Source: Nitrospirota bacterium
GTDB taxonomy: Bacteria > Nitrospirota > Thermodesulfovibrionia > Thermodesulfovibrionales > JdFR-85
Direction of reading: 5' to 3'
Assembly (NCBI GenBank): GCA_013151785.1
Contig: JAADHP010000074.1
Span: 1-5,673 of the forward strand
DNA: 5,673 bases
The position numbers were made by a program, and so were the translations under genes. Shown piece after piece: positions 1 to 5,673 of this stretch (its first letter is position 1; each line of letters opens with the position of its first letter). The notes under the pieces were generated by a model. That model was not told where the DNA came from. It did not search any database and saw only the letters and a program-made list of their open reading frames with translations.

Positions 1-1109
1 TTAAGAGCAGCAATCGTGACAGGCTTTGTATCAATTTCTTCTGCCTCACCTCTGTACTCAACTGTAACCTCTGTGATTCCACCTTCATATATCTGTGCTG
101 CAAATTTGCCCATTATCTCTGCCAGGTTAATATAAGGTCTGAGTACAGGTATCTGATCAGCAGGAATGCTCGGGAAATTGACGGCATTTCTTATTGTGCC
201 TGCGATGAGATAATCCACAATCTGTTCTGCAATAGCTATCGCAACATTCTCCTGTGCCTCTCTTGTTGATGCACCCAGATGGGGTGTACAGATAACCCTG
301 TCATGCTTTATCAATGTAAGATCCTCTGGGGGCTCTTTTTCAAAGACGTCAAGTGCTGCACCAGCAACCTTGCCTGACTCAAGGGCATCATAGAGGTCTC
401 TTTCATTGATAATGCCACCCCTTGCACAATTGATAATCCTTACCCCGTCTTTCATCAGCCTTATGGTATCTTTGTTTATGAGATTTTTTGTTTCGGGTGT
501 CAGAGGTGTATGAATCGTTATAAAATCGGCATTTGCAAAGAGTTCTTCCAGGGTTACTTTATCAATACCAAGTTCTTTTGCCCTCTCGTCACTCAAAAAA
601 GGGTCGTAACCAATTATATTCATCTGCATTGCCTGTGCCCTTCTGGCAACCTGGGAACCAATATTGCCAAGACCGAGTATGCCCAGTGTTTTATTGAAAA
701 GCTCCACCCCCATGAATTTCTTCTTTTCCCATTTGCCTTCCTTCATGGATTTGGTGGCCTGGGGGATGTTTCTTGCAAGGGCAAACATCATGGCAATTGC
801 ATGTTCTGCCGTGGTAATCGTGTTTCCACCAGGGGTGTTCATGACAACAATGCCTTTCTTTGTGGCTGCCTCTTTATCCACATTATCAAGTCCTGATCCA
901 GCCCTCCCTATCACTTTGAGGTTTACTGCGGCATCTATTATATCAGCGGTTACCTTTGTAGCGCTTCTTATAACAAGGCCGTGGTATTGTCCGATACATG
1001 CCTTTAGTTCATCGTGACTCATACCTGTCTTTACATCTACATCCAATCCAGCCTTCTTCATTATCTCCACGCCCTTAGGAGAGATATTATCACTCACAAG
1101 AACCTTCAT
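1..1109 (-). CDS. serA: D-3-phosphoglycerate dehydrogenase, N-terminal 369 residues (C-terminus beyond window)
   Basis: Cytosolic NAD-dependent enzyme that oxidises 3-phosphoglycerate to 3-phosphohydroxypyruvate, the entry step of serine synthesis. Seen in the translation: the start MKVLVSDNIS; an RSATKV substrate-loop motif from residue 48; the Rossmann motif GLGNIG at 146-151; and the catalytic triad of the D-2-hydroxyacid dehydrogenase family as Arg230 (in ARGG), Glu259 (in FEKEP) and His277 (in PHLGAS). After the catalytic core the protein continues with NAVNFPSIP at 308-316 and a further conserved stretch to the window edge. This is typical of the long form of about 525 residues, which carries an intervening domain and a C-terminal ACT domain for serine feedback. 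Those domains lie outside the window, so feedback control is inferred. The start ATG has a GAGGAGG Shine-Dalgarno (complement of 1120-1126), 10 nt upstream. It lies 30 bp after serC on the same strand, so the two genes are probably co-transcribed. Confidence 0.96.
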   Translation of the reverse strand, partial: MKVLVSDNISPKGVEIMKKAGLDVDVKTGMSHDELKACIGQYHGLVIRSATKVTADIIDAAVNLKVIGRAGSGLDNVDKEAATKKGIVVMNTPGGNTITTAEHAIAMMFALARNIPQATKSMKEGKWEKKKFMGVELFNKTLGILGLGNIGSQVARRAQAMQMNIIGYDPFLSDERAKELGIDKVTLEELFANADFITIHTPLTPETKNLINKDTIRLMKDGVRIINCARGGIINERDLYDALESGKVAGAALDVFEKEPPEDLTLIKHDRVICTPHLGASTREAQENVAIAIAEQIVDYLIAGTIRNAVNFPSIPADQIPVLRPYINLAEIMGKFAAQIYEGGITEVTVEYRGEAEEIDTKPVTIAAL

Positions 1110-1139
1110 TGGTGATGGTCCTCCTCGATATTAAGTGAT

Positions 1140-2222
1140 TTATGCATGATCCTTTTCAAATTCCTTCATGAAGTCTATCAGTGCATCCACACCTTCTTCT
1201 GGCATTGCATTGTAGATGCTTGCCCGCATGCCACCAACAGACCTGTGTCCTTTGAGATTTACAAGTCCTGCCTCCCTGGCAAGCTCAAGGAATTTGCTGT
1301 CGAGTTCAGGATTTTTAAGGGTAAAGGGAATATTCATCCAGGAACGACAGGATGGCTCAACAGGATTTGTATAGAACTCGGAGTTGTCTATGTAGGTGTA
1401 TAGCTTTTCAGCCTTTCTTTTATTAATACTGGCCATTACATCCAGTCCACCCTTTTCCTTAAGCCATTCAAAAACCAGCCCGGCAATATACCAGCTATAG
1501 GTGGGGGGAGTGTTGTACATGGAGCCTGCCTTGGCATGAGTTTCATAGTTGAACATGGTTGGTGTGCCTGGAGATGCACCGCCGATAAGGTCTTCACGGA
1601 TGATTACAATAGTCAGGCCTGCAGGTCCAATGTTTTTCTGGGCACCTGCATAAATAAGCCCGAATCTTGAGATATCAATGGGTCTTGACAGTATGGTGGA
1701 TGACATGTCAGCAACAAGGGGAACCTCTCCCACATCAGGGATCTCATGGAACTCAACACCACCGATTGTCTCATTGGGAGTGTAATGTACATAGGCTGCC
1801 TGAGGATTTAGTTTCCATTCATCCCTTGGTGGAATAGTGGTAAAATTGGTATCCTCACTTGTGGCAACTATGTTTACATCACAGAATCTTTTTGCCTCTG
1901 CTATAGCCTTTTTCGACCAGTATCCTGTATTTATATAATCCGCAGTGGATTTGCCTCTCAGAAGATTTAAAGGAACCATGGCAAACTGACTTGATGCCCC
2001 TCCCTGCAGGAAAAGCACCTTGTAGTTTTCGGGTATCTTTAACAGATCCCTGAGGTCAGCCTCTGCCTTCTCTGCAATGGAGACAAACTCTTTACTCCTG
2101 TGGCTCATCTCCATTACTGACATTCCCTTTCCGTGCCAGTCCAACATTTCGGAAGCAGCCCTTCTTATTACTTCCTCGGGAAGCATTGCAGGACCTGCGC
2201 TGAAGTTATAAACTCTTGCCAT
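1140..2222 (-). CDS. serC: Phosphoserine aminotransferase
   Basis: PLP-dependent class V aminotransferase that converts 3-phosphohydroxypyruvate plus glutamate to O-phosphoserine plus 2-oxoglutarate, the second step of serine synthesis. In many bacteria it also acts on the matching pyridoxine-pathway intermediate. It is 360 residues long, the usual full length. Visible motifs: N-terminal NFSAGPAMLP; MSHRS with His41-Arg42 for substrate phosphate/carboxylate; GGAS at 74-77 and Trp102 in the cofactor pocket; the PLP-contacting Asp172 in ADMSS; the Schiff-base Lys196 in GAQKNIGPAG; and a C-terminal GHRSVGGMRASIYNA motif typical of SerC. The ATG is preceded by GGAGG (complement of 2230-2234) at 7-nt spacing. 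It is the first gene of a serC-serA operon, reading away from the divergent protease gene. No frameshift or missing key residue is seen. Confidence 0.97.
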   Translation of the reverse strand: MARVYNFSAGPAMLPEEVIRRAASEMLDWHGKGMSVMEMSHRSKEFVSIAEKAEADLRDLLKIPENYKVLFLQGGASSQFAMVPLNLLRGKSTADYINTGYWSKKAIAEAKRFCDVNIVATSEDTNFTTIPPRDEWKLNPQAAYVHYTPNETIGGVEFHEIPDVGEVPLVADMSSTILSRPIDISRFGLIYAGAQKNIGPAGLTIVIIREDLIGGASPGTPTMFNYETHAKAGSMYNTPPTYSWYIAGLVFEWLKEKGGLDVMASINKRKAEKLYTYIDNSEFYTNPVEPSCRSWMNIPFTLKNPELDSKFLELAREAGLVNLKGHRSVGGMRASIYNAMPEEGVDALIDFMKEFEKDHA

Positions 2223-2257
2223 AAAAAATCCTCCACAGGTTTAATTTAACCCAAATC

Positions 2258-2280
2258 CAGTGATAAAGTTCATACCACTG
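2258..2280. other. Imperfect dyad in the serC 5' leader
   Basis: Arms CAGTG (2258-2262) and CACTG (2276-2280) are perfect complements. One mismatch inward, a further TA/TA pair extends them, around a 7-nt centre. The element lies between the candidate serC promoter and the serC ribosome-binding site, so it could be an operator or an RNA hairpin. There is no following T-run, so it is not an intrinsic terminator. With 5+2 pairs it could be chance. Confidence 0.25.
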
Positions 2281-2326
2281 CTTTTCAGCATTTCTTCTTT
2301 GTTCTTACAGCTGGAATCGGGTTAAC

Positions 2327-2355
2327 TATATAACAGATTAACAAGAATTCCTAAA
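2327..2355 (-). promoter_or_regulatory. Candidate sigma70-type promoter for serC-serA
   Basis: Read on the minus strand, the order is TTTAGG (complement of 2350-2355), a 17-bp spacer, then TATATA (complement of 2327-2332), with TG placed as in an extended -10 element (TGTTATATA). Transcription would begin near 2320 and give a leader of about 100 nt before serC. The -35 matches the consensus at only three of six positions. The call rests on the -10, the spacing and the location in the only intergenic region upstream of serC. Confidence 0.35.
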
Positions 2356-2360
2356 TAGTT

Positions 2361-2390
2361 TTGCATTTATTAGAACCTGATTATTATAAT
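2361..2390 (+). promoter_or_regulatory. Candidate promoter for the HtrA/DegP gene, -10 abutting the start codon
   Basis: A perfect TATAAT box lies at 2385-2390, with a weak -35-like TTGCAT at 2361-2366 (18-bp spacer). Only 7 bp separate the box from the ATG at 2398, so normal -10 to +1 spacing puts the transcript start at or next to the A of the start codon. The box lies within a perfect 12-bp palindrome (TTATTATAATAA, 2381-2392), which could alternatively be an operator or simply AT-rich sequence. Confidence 0.4.
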
Positions 2391-2397
2391 AAAAATA

Positions 2398-3852
2398 ATG
2401 AAAAAGAAGATAGTTTTTAGTCTATTAATTTTATTTATAGGTTTTCTACTTGGATGGACAACATATTATATCCAATCCCAAAAGGATTATGCAAAAAGAC
2501 AGAACTATACTCCTCCAGTAGTTTCAAAGAAGATTATCGAGACTGAAAGGGCATTCTCTGATATTGTAAATTCTGTCTCACCTGCTGTGGTTAACATTTC
2601 AACAATTAAGACCTACAGTGATAGTGGCTTTCGCTCTTTTAACAACGACTCATTATTTGATTTCTTTAATCCCTTCAAGAGAGGTCCCAGGAAATACAGA
2701 GAACAGAGTCTTGGCTCAGGAGTAATTGTTTCAAGCAACGGCTATATAATTACCAATAACCATGTTATAGAGCAGGCAGATGAGATAAGGGTGATTCTCT
2801 ATGACAAGAGGAGTTTTAAAGCCAAGGTTGTGGGAGTGGATTCCAAGACTGATCTTGCACTGATCAAGATAAAAGGCAAGAACCTTCCGACCATTCCCTG
2901 GGGTGATTCTGATAAGCTGAAGGTTGGAGAGTTTGTTCTTGCCATAGGTAATCCCTTTGGTCTCAGTCATACAGTAACAATGGGAATTATAAGCGCTGTT
3001 GGCAGGGCAAATGTGGGGGTTGCAGATTATGAGGACTTTATCCAGACTGACGCCGCAATAAATCCAGGAAATTCAGGAGGGCCTCTTGTAAATATAAAAG
3101 GTGAGTTGATTGGTATAAACACTGCAATTTTTTCCAGAAGCGGTGGTTATCAGGGCATAGGGTTTGCCGTGCCCAGCAACATGGCAAAGACCATAATTGA
3201 GCAGCTGAAAGACAAGGGAAGGGTTATACGTGGCTGGCTTGGGGTAACCATACAGGATCTAACACCGGAACTTGCAGACAGGTTCGGACTTGACAAAACC
3301 CTTGGTGCTCTTGTAAGTGATGTATTTAAAGGTAGTCCTGCAGAAAAAAGCGGCATTAAAAGAGGAGATGTAATAATTGAATTTGATGGAAGAAGTGTTT
3401 CAAATGTTTCTGTTTTACGAAACCTTGTTGCCCAGAGCAGGGTGGGTTCGAAGGTGAAGATCAAGGTTGTAAGAAAAGGAAAAAAACAGACGCTCTGGGC
3501 ACGGATAATAGAGATTCCCGATGAGTTTTCAGAGGTTAAGGATATTACGCCCAAAGGAAGACCGGAGAAGGCTGATATAGGATTGACTGTTACAGAACTC
3601 ACCCCCTCAATAGCCCGCCAGATTGGCCTTCCTCCTGATGAACGCGGGGTTGTGGTGCTTGATGTACAGGAGGGCAGTTCGGCTCAGGAGGCTGGCATTA
3701 AAAAAGGTGACGTAATCCAGGAGATTGACGATAAGGTGATTACCGGGTACGATGACTGGAAGACCTCCATGGGTTCTCTGAAGCCAGATCAGAATATAGT
3801 GATGTTTATCAACCGTAAGGGCAGGAAGTTTTACATCGTATTAAAACCATAA
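2398..3852 (+). CDS. degP: HtrA/DegP-family serine endoprotease with two PDZ domains
   Basis: Envelope protease/chaperone of the trypsin-like S1C (HtrA/Do) family, which degrades misfolded exported proteins. It has 484 residues. Domain order: basic N-terminus and one hydrophobic segment (about 5-25), linker, protease domain (about 50-275), PDZ1 (about 279-369) and PDZ2 (about 392-484). The catalytic triad is His122 (TNNHV), Asp152 (TDLAL) and Ser226 (GNSGGP). A Phe/Arg-rich stretch at 86-103 before the protease core resembles the regulatory LA loop of DegP. No Ala-X-Ala cleavage site or lipobox follows the hydrophobic segment, so an uncleaved membrane anchor facing the periplasm is possible. 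The ATG has no Shine-Dalgarno. No ATG, GTG or TTG occurs in frame in the early codons downstream, and an in-frame stop lies at 2371-2373, so this start is the best choice unless a non-standard codon is used. It could equally be named htrA or mucD; one paralogue cannot be told from another here. Confidence 0.95.
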   Translation: MKKKIVFSLLILFIGFLLGWTTYYIQSQKDYAKRQNYTPPVVSKKIIETERAFSDIVNSVSPAVVNISTIKTYSDSGFRSFNNDSLFDFFNPFKRGPRKYREQSLGSGVIVSSNGYIITNNHVIEQADEIRVILYDKRSFKAKVVGVDSKTDLALIKIKGKNLPTIPWGDSDKLKVGEFVLAIGNPFGLSHTVTMGIISAVGRANVGVADYEDFIQTDAAINPGNSGGPLVNIKGELIGINTAIFSRSGGYQGIGFAVPSNMAKTIIEQLKDKGRVIRGWLGVTIQDLTPELADRFGLDKTLGALVSDVFKGSPAEKSGIKRGDVIIEFDGRSVSNVSVLRNLVAQSRVGSKVKIKVVRKGKKQTLWARIIEIPDEFSEVKDITPKGRPEKADIGLTVTELTPSIARQIGLPPDERGVVVLDVQEGSSAQEAGIKKGDVIQEIDDKVITGYDDWKTSMGSLKPDQNIVMFINRKGRKFYIVLKP

Positions 3853-3952
3853 ATGTAAAGTTAGTTTTATCATTGAGGGATGTAGAGGATAAGCAATACT
3901 TTTTCAGACTATAGACGGCTGAAGTACTATTCATTAAAGAGATTCTTTCAGG

Positions 3953-3964
3953 AAAGGAGGTGAT
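3953..3964 (+). promoter_or_regulatory. Extended Shine-Dalgarno of the PIN-TRAM gene
   Basis: AAAGGAGGTGAT is a perfect 12-nt complement of the conserved bacterial 16S rRNA 3' tail. The GGAGG core ends 9 nt before the ATG at 3970, which fixes that start. An ATG inside the site at 3963 is in a different frame and is not used. The preceding part of the 117-bp gap (3853-3952) shows no T-tailed hairpin. The only promoter-like match is TTGAGG (3873-3878), a 16-bp spacer, then AATACT (3895-3900), which is weak. Confidence 0.85.
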
Positions 3965-3969
3965 GAGGT

Positions 3970-4968
3970 ATGATCAATTTTTTAAAGCTACTGGTAATAG
4001 CACTTTTTACAGCAGGGGGATACCAGTTAGGAGAAATATACGGGTATGCACCTATAGGAGCTGCAGCAGGTCTTTTCCTGGGTATAATAACCCTTCTTCT
4101 TAATACCTTTTTTGAACGGGTCAGTACAGGCAGGTTTTTTGGTGCCTTCATAGGACTACTTCTTGGTATCCTCTTTGCCAAATTTTTAATAATGCCATTT
4201 TCAAACCTTCTTACTGATGAGTTGGGATTTGTAAGTTATGCTATTACCGCCATTTTTGGATATGGAGGGATGGTTTTAGGCGCTGCAAGGGGGAAGAATC
4301 TCTCACTTACCACGCTGATGCGCATTGTAAAGGGACAATCGGTAGAAAGCAACCAGAAGATCCTTGACACGAGCGTTATAATAGACGGAAGGATTGCAGA
4401 TGTTTGTGATACAGGTTTTATAGAGGGAACCCTCATTGTACCACAGTTTATTCTCCAGGAACTGCAGCATATTGCTGACTCAGCCGATAGCCTGAGAAGG
4501 GCCAGGGGCAGACGAGGTCTCGATATACTGCACAGGATCCAGAAGATGTCAGGCATAACAGTGAAGATAGTTGAGGATGATTTTCCCAAGATAAAAGAGG
4601 TGGATGCAAAGCTTGTGGCTCTTGCTAAGATGATGGATGCAAAGATACTGACAAACGATTTTAATCTTAACAAGGTTGCAGCCCTCCAGGGTGTACCTGT
4701 GCTGAATATCAATGAGCTTGCCAATGCACTAAAACCTGTGGTGCTTCCAGGAGAGACCATGAAGGTCTTTGTTCTCAAAGAGGGTAAGGAGCAGAATCAG
4801 GGAGTTGCCTATCTTGATGATGGTACCATGGTTGTAGTGGAAAATGGAAGAAGATTTATAGGTAAAAATATTGATGTTTCTGTTACCAGTGTTCTTCAGA
4901 CTACTGCAGGAAGGATGATATTTTCAAGGCCAAAGAATGAACACGACAGACATGAGGTAAGGGGTTAA
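3970..4968 (+). CDS. yacL: YacL-like membrane-anchored PIN-TRAM domain protein (predicted ribonuclease)
   Basis: Resembles Bacillus subtilis YacL in length (332 residues), architecture and neighbourhood. Four hydrophobic segments are seen at about 4-23, 28-47, 55-78 and 88-106, followed by a cytosolic PIN nuclease domain (about 130-250) and a TRAM domain (about 255-318). The PIN acidic residues are present: Asp133 (LDTSVIIDGR), Glu164 (LQELQ), Asp212 (VDAKL) and Asp230 (TNDFNL), so metal-dependent RNA cleavage is plausible. TRAM is a small beta-barrel RNA-binding module also found in tRNA-modifying enzymes. The RNA target is unknown, and nuclease activity is inferred from the family. The gene sits 1 bp upstream of ispD, as in the Firmicute yacL-ispD-ispF order, so co-transcription is likely. 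The upstream neighbour here is a protease gene, with no radA, disA or carD in view. Confidence 0.9.
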   Translation: MINFLKLLVIALFTAGGYQLGEIYGYAPIGAAAGLFLGIITLLLNTFFERVSTGRFFGAFIGLLLGILFAKFLIMPFSNLLTDELGFVSYAITAIFGYGGMVLGAARGKNLSLTTLMRIVKGQSVESNQKILDTSVIIDGRIADVCDTGFIEGTLIVPQFILQELQHIADSADSLRRARGRRGLDILHRIQKMSGITVKIVEDDFPKIKEVDAKLVALAKMMDAKILTNDFNLNKVAALQGVPVLNINELANALKPVVLPGETMKVFVLKEGKEQNQGVAYLDDGTMVVVENGRRFIGKNIDVSVTSVLQTTAGRMIFSRPKNEHDRHEVRG

Positions 4969-4969
4969 G

Positions 4970-5650
4970 GTGCGGAACAGGGTTGTTGCAATAGTGCCTG
5001 CAGCTGGTGCTGGAAAACGATTTGGAGGTAACAAGATATTTGCAACTTTGAAGGGTCTTCCAGTGCTTGCATGGGTGCTGAAGACCCTTCAATCTGCTGA
5101 GTTTATAACAGAAATAATCCCTGTACTTTCAGGCAAGGATATTGAAAAGGGCCTCAAGATTGTAGAGTCCTTTGGTATTGAGAAGGTCAAAAAGATCGTT
5201 CCCGGTGGCAAGGAAAGACAGGACTCAGTATTCAGGGGTATTTCAGCTATAGATGAGGAAGACTGCCTTGTATTAATACATGATGGTGTGAGACCTCTGG
5301 TTAGAGAGGGCCTGATTAAGAGGGTAATAGCTGCTGTGGAGGGATATGATGGTGCTGTAGCTGCAGTTCCAGTGAAGGATACCATAAAATTAGTGGATAA
5401 TAATCTTGTCATAAAAACCCCTGACAGAAATACCCTTATGAGTGTCCAGACACCACAGGTCTTTCCCTACAAGATCATACTTGAAGGATACAACAGGATG
5501 AAGGTTGAAGGTGGTTTCTATACTGATGATGCATCAATTGTTGAGCACTATGGTGGAAAGGTCAGAGTTGTTGAGGGTGACTACAGAAATATAAAGATCA
5601 CCACCCGTGAAGACCTTTTGATAGCAGAGAGACTGCTGGAGGAAGAATAG
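4970..5650 (+). CDS. ispD: 2-C-methyl-D-erythritol 4-phosphate cytidylyltransferase
   Basis: Cytosolic MEP-pathway enzyme that joins CTP and 2-C-methyl-D-erythritol 4-phosphate to give CDP-methylerythritol and pyrophosphate. It has 226 residues, normal for a stand-alone IspD. Visible: the CTP-binding loop PAAGAGKRFGGNKIF at 10-24 with Arg17 and Lys22; GGKERQDSV at 79-87; HDGVRP at 104-109; PVKDTIK at 134-140; DRN with Arg153; VQTPQVF at 159-165; TDDAS at 185-189; and NIKITT at 208-212 with Lys209. The loop has Asn-Lys-Ile-Phe where E. coli has Pro-Lys-Gln-Tyr, a variant like the Asn-Lys-Leu-Phe of B. subtilis and not a defect. The start is GTG, supported by GAGG and AGGGG just upstream (4954-4964) and by a conserved N-terminus; the stop of the previous gene ends at 4968. 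An unusual perfect inverted repeat lies within codons 27-41. Confidence 0.96.
   Translation: MRNRVVAIVPAAGAGKRFGGNKIFATLKGLPVLAWVLKTLQSAEFITEIIPVLSGKDIEKGLKIVESFGIEKVKKIVPGGKERQDSVFRGISAIDEEDCLVLIHDGVRPLVREGLIKRVIAAVEGYDGAVAAVPVKDTIKLVDNNLVIKTPDRNTLMSVQTPQVFPYKIILEGYNRMKVEGGFYTDDASIVEHYGGKVRVVEGDYRNIKITTREDLLIAERLLEEE
5048..5092. repeat. Perfect 13-bp inverted repeat inside ispD
   Basis: Arms TTGAAGGGTCTTC (5048-5060) and GAAGACCCTTCAA (5080-5092) are exact reverse complements separated by 19 nt. In mRNA they would form a long uninterrupted stem within codons 27-41 (Leu27 to Gln41). No T-run follows, so it is not an intrinsic terminator. The reading frame is intact through it and the encoded residues look normal for IspD. 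Confidence 0.85.
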
Positions 5651-5654
5651 AATA

Positions 5655-5673
5655 ATGAGAATTGGTCTTGGTT
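5655..5673 (+). CDS. ispF: 2-C-methyl-D-erythritol 2,4-cyclodiphosphate synthase, first six codons (rest beyond window)
   Basis: Only six codons are visible, giving MRIGLG. This matches the start of IspF, whose N-terminus normally reads MRIGxG(Y/F)DVH, with the Asp and His binding the catalytic metal just past the window edge. IspF converts CDP-methylerythritol 2-phosphate to methylerythritol 2,4-cyclodiphosphate, two steps after IspD. The ATG lies 4 nt after the ispD stop. GGAGG at 5638-5642, inside the end of ispD, is a possible ribosome-binding site at a longish 12-nt spacing. The assignment rests on this short motif plus the very common ispD-ispF adjacency. Confidence 0.75.

Noticed and set aside
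664..1017. Plus-strand open frame of 117 codons (and an overlapping one at 510-896) opposite serA
   Set aside because: It lies entirely antisense to the clear serA coding sequence, has no recognisable domain, and its residues reflect the complement of conserved serA codons.
2223..2397. T-box or known riboswitch upstream of serC
   Set aside because: The leader is only about 100 nt and shows no T-box consensus, specifier stem or terminator/antiterminator pair that I recognise.
3150..3602. Minus-strand open frame of 150 codons opposite the protease gene
   Set aside because: It is a Ser/Pro/Leu-rich shadow translation of the protease PDZ region, with no family resemblance.
3853..3952. Intrinsic terminator after the protease gene
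   Set aside because: No GC-rich stem followed by a T-run was found. The only dyads are 5-bp TTCAG/CTGAA pairings (3903-3907 or 3947-3951 with 3919-3923), too weak to call.
4236..4778. Minus-strand open frame of 180 codons opposite the PIN-TRAM gene
   Set aside because: It is antisense to intact PIN catalytic motifs, and its low-complexity Ser/Ile-rich composition is typical of shadow frames.
5010..5040. Degenerate IspD nucleotide-binding loop (Asn-Lys-Ile-Phe where E. coli has Pro-Lys-Gln-Tyr)
   Set aside because: Arg17 and Lys22 are kept, and a very similar loop occurs in B. subtilis IspD, so this is normal family variation.

Overview
The window reads as an ordinary chromosomal segment of a Gram-negative-type bacterium. 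It holds six protein-coding genes, two of them cut by the window edges, and no mobile element, CRISPR array, tRNA or rRNA that I could see. Base composition is moderate (roughly mid-40s % GC by eye) and Arg codons AGA/AGG and Ile codon ATA are common. A periplasmic-type HtrA/DegP protease with two PDZ domains and a non-mevalonate isoprenoid pathway fit a lineage such as Nitrospirota or Desulfobacterota. That placement is inference and not firm: the yacL-ispD-ispF order and the Asn-Lys-Ile-Phe variant of the IspD nucleotide-binding loop are also known from Firmicutes.

Layout. Positions 1-2222 on the minus strand carry serC followed 30 bp later by serA (truncated by the left edge), a compact operon for the first two steps of serine synthesis from 3-phosphoglycerate. 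A 175-bp divergent intergenic region (2223-2397) separates it from the plus-strand genes. It holds a candidate serC promoter, an imperfect dyad in the serC leader, and a TATAAT box placed so close to the protease start codon that a leaderless mRNA is plausible. The HtrA/DegP gene occupies 2398-3852.

After a 117-bp gap with no obvious terminator comes a tight gene cluster: a YacL-like membrane-anchored PIN-TRAM protein (3970-4968), ispD (4970-5650, GTG start, 1 bp after the previous stop) and the first codons of ispF (from 5655, 4 bp after ispD). IspD and IspF catalyse the third and fifth steps of the MEP pathway to isopentenyl diphosphate. The PIN-TRAM protein is a predicted membrane-associated ribonuclease whose link with isoprenoid genes is conserved but unexplained.

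The non-genic signals most worth a second look are a perfect 13-bp inverted repeat inside ispD (5048-5092), a perfect 12-nt match to the 16S rRNA 3' end before the yacL-like gene with two alternative small hairpins next to it, and the leaderless arrangement of the protease gene. I found no convincing new multi-gene system.
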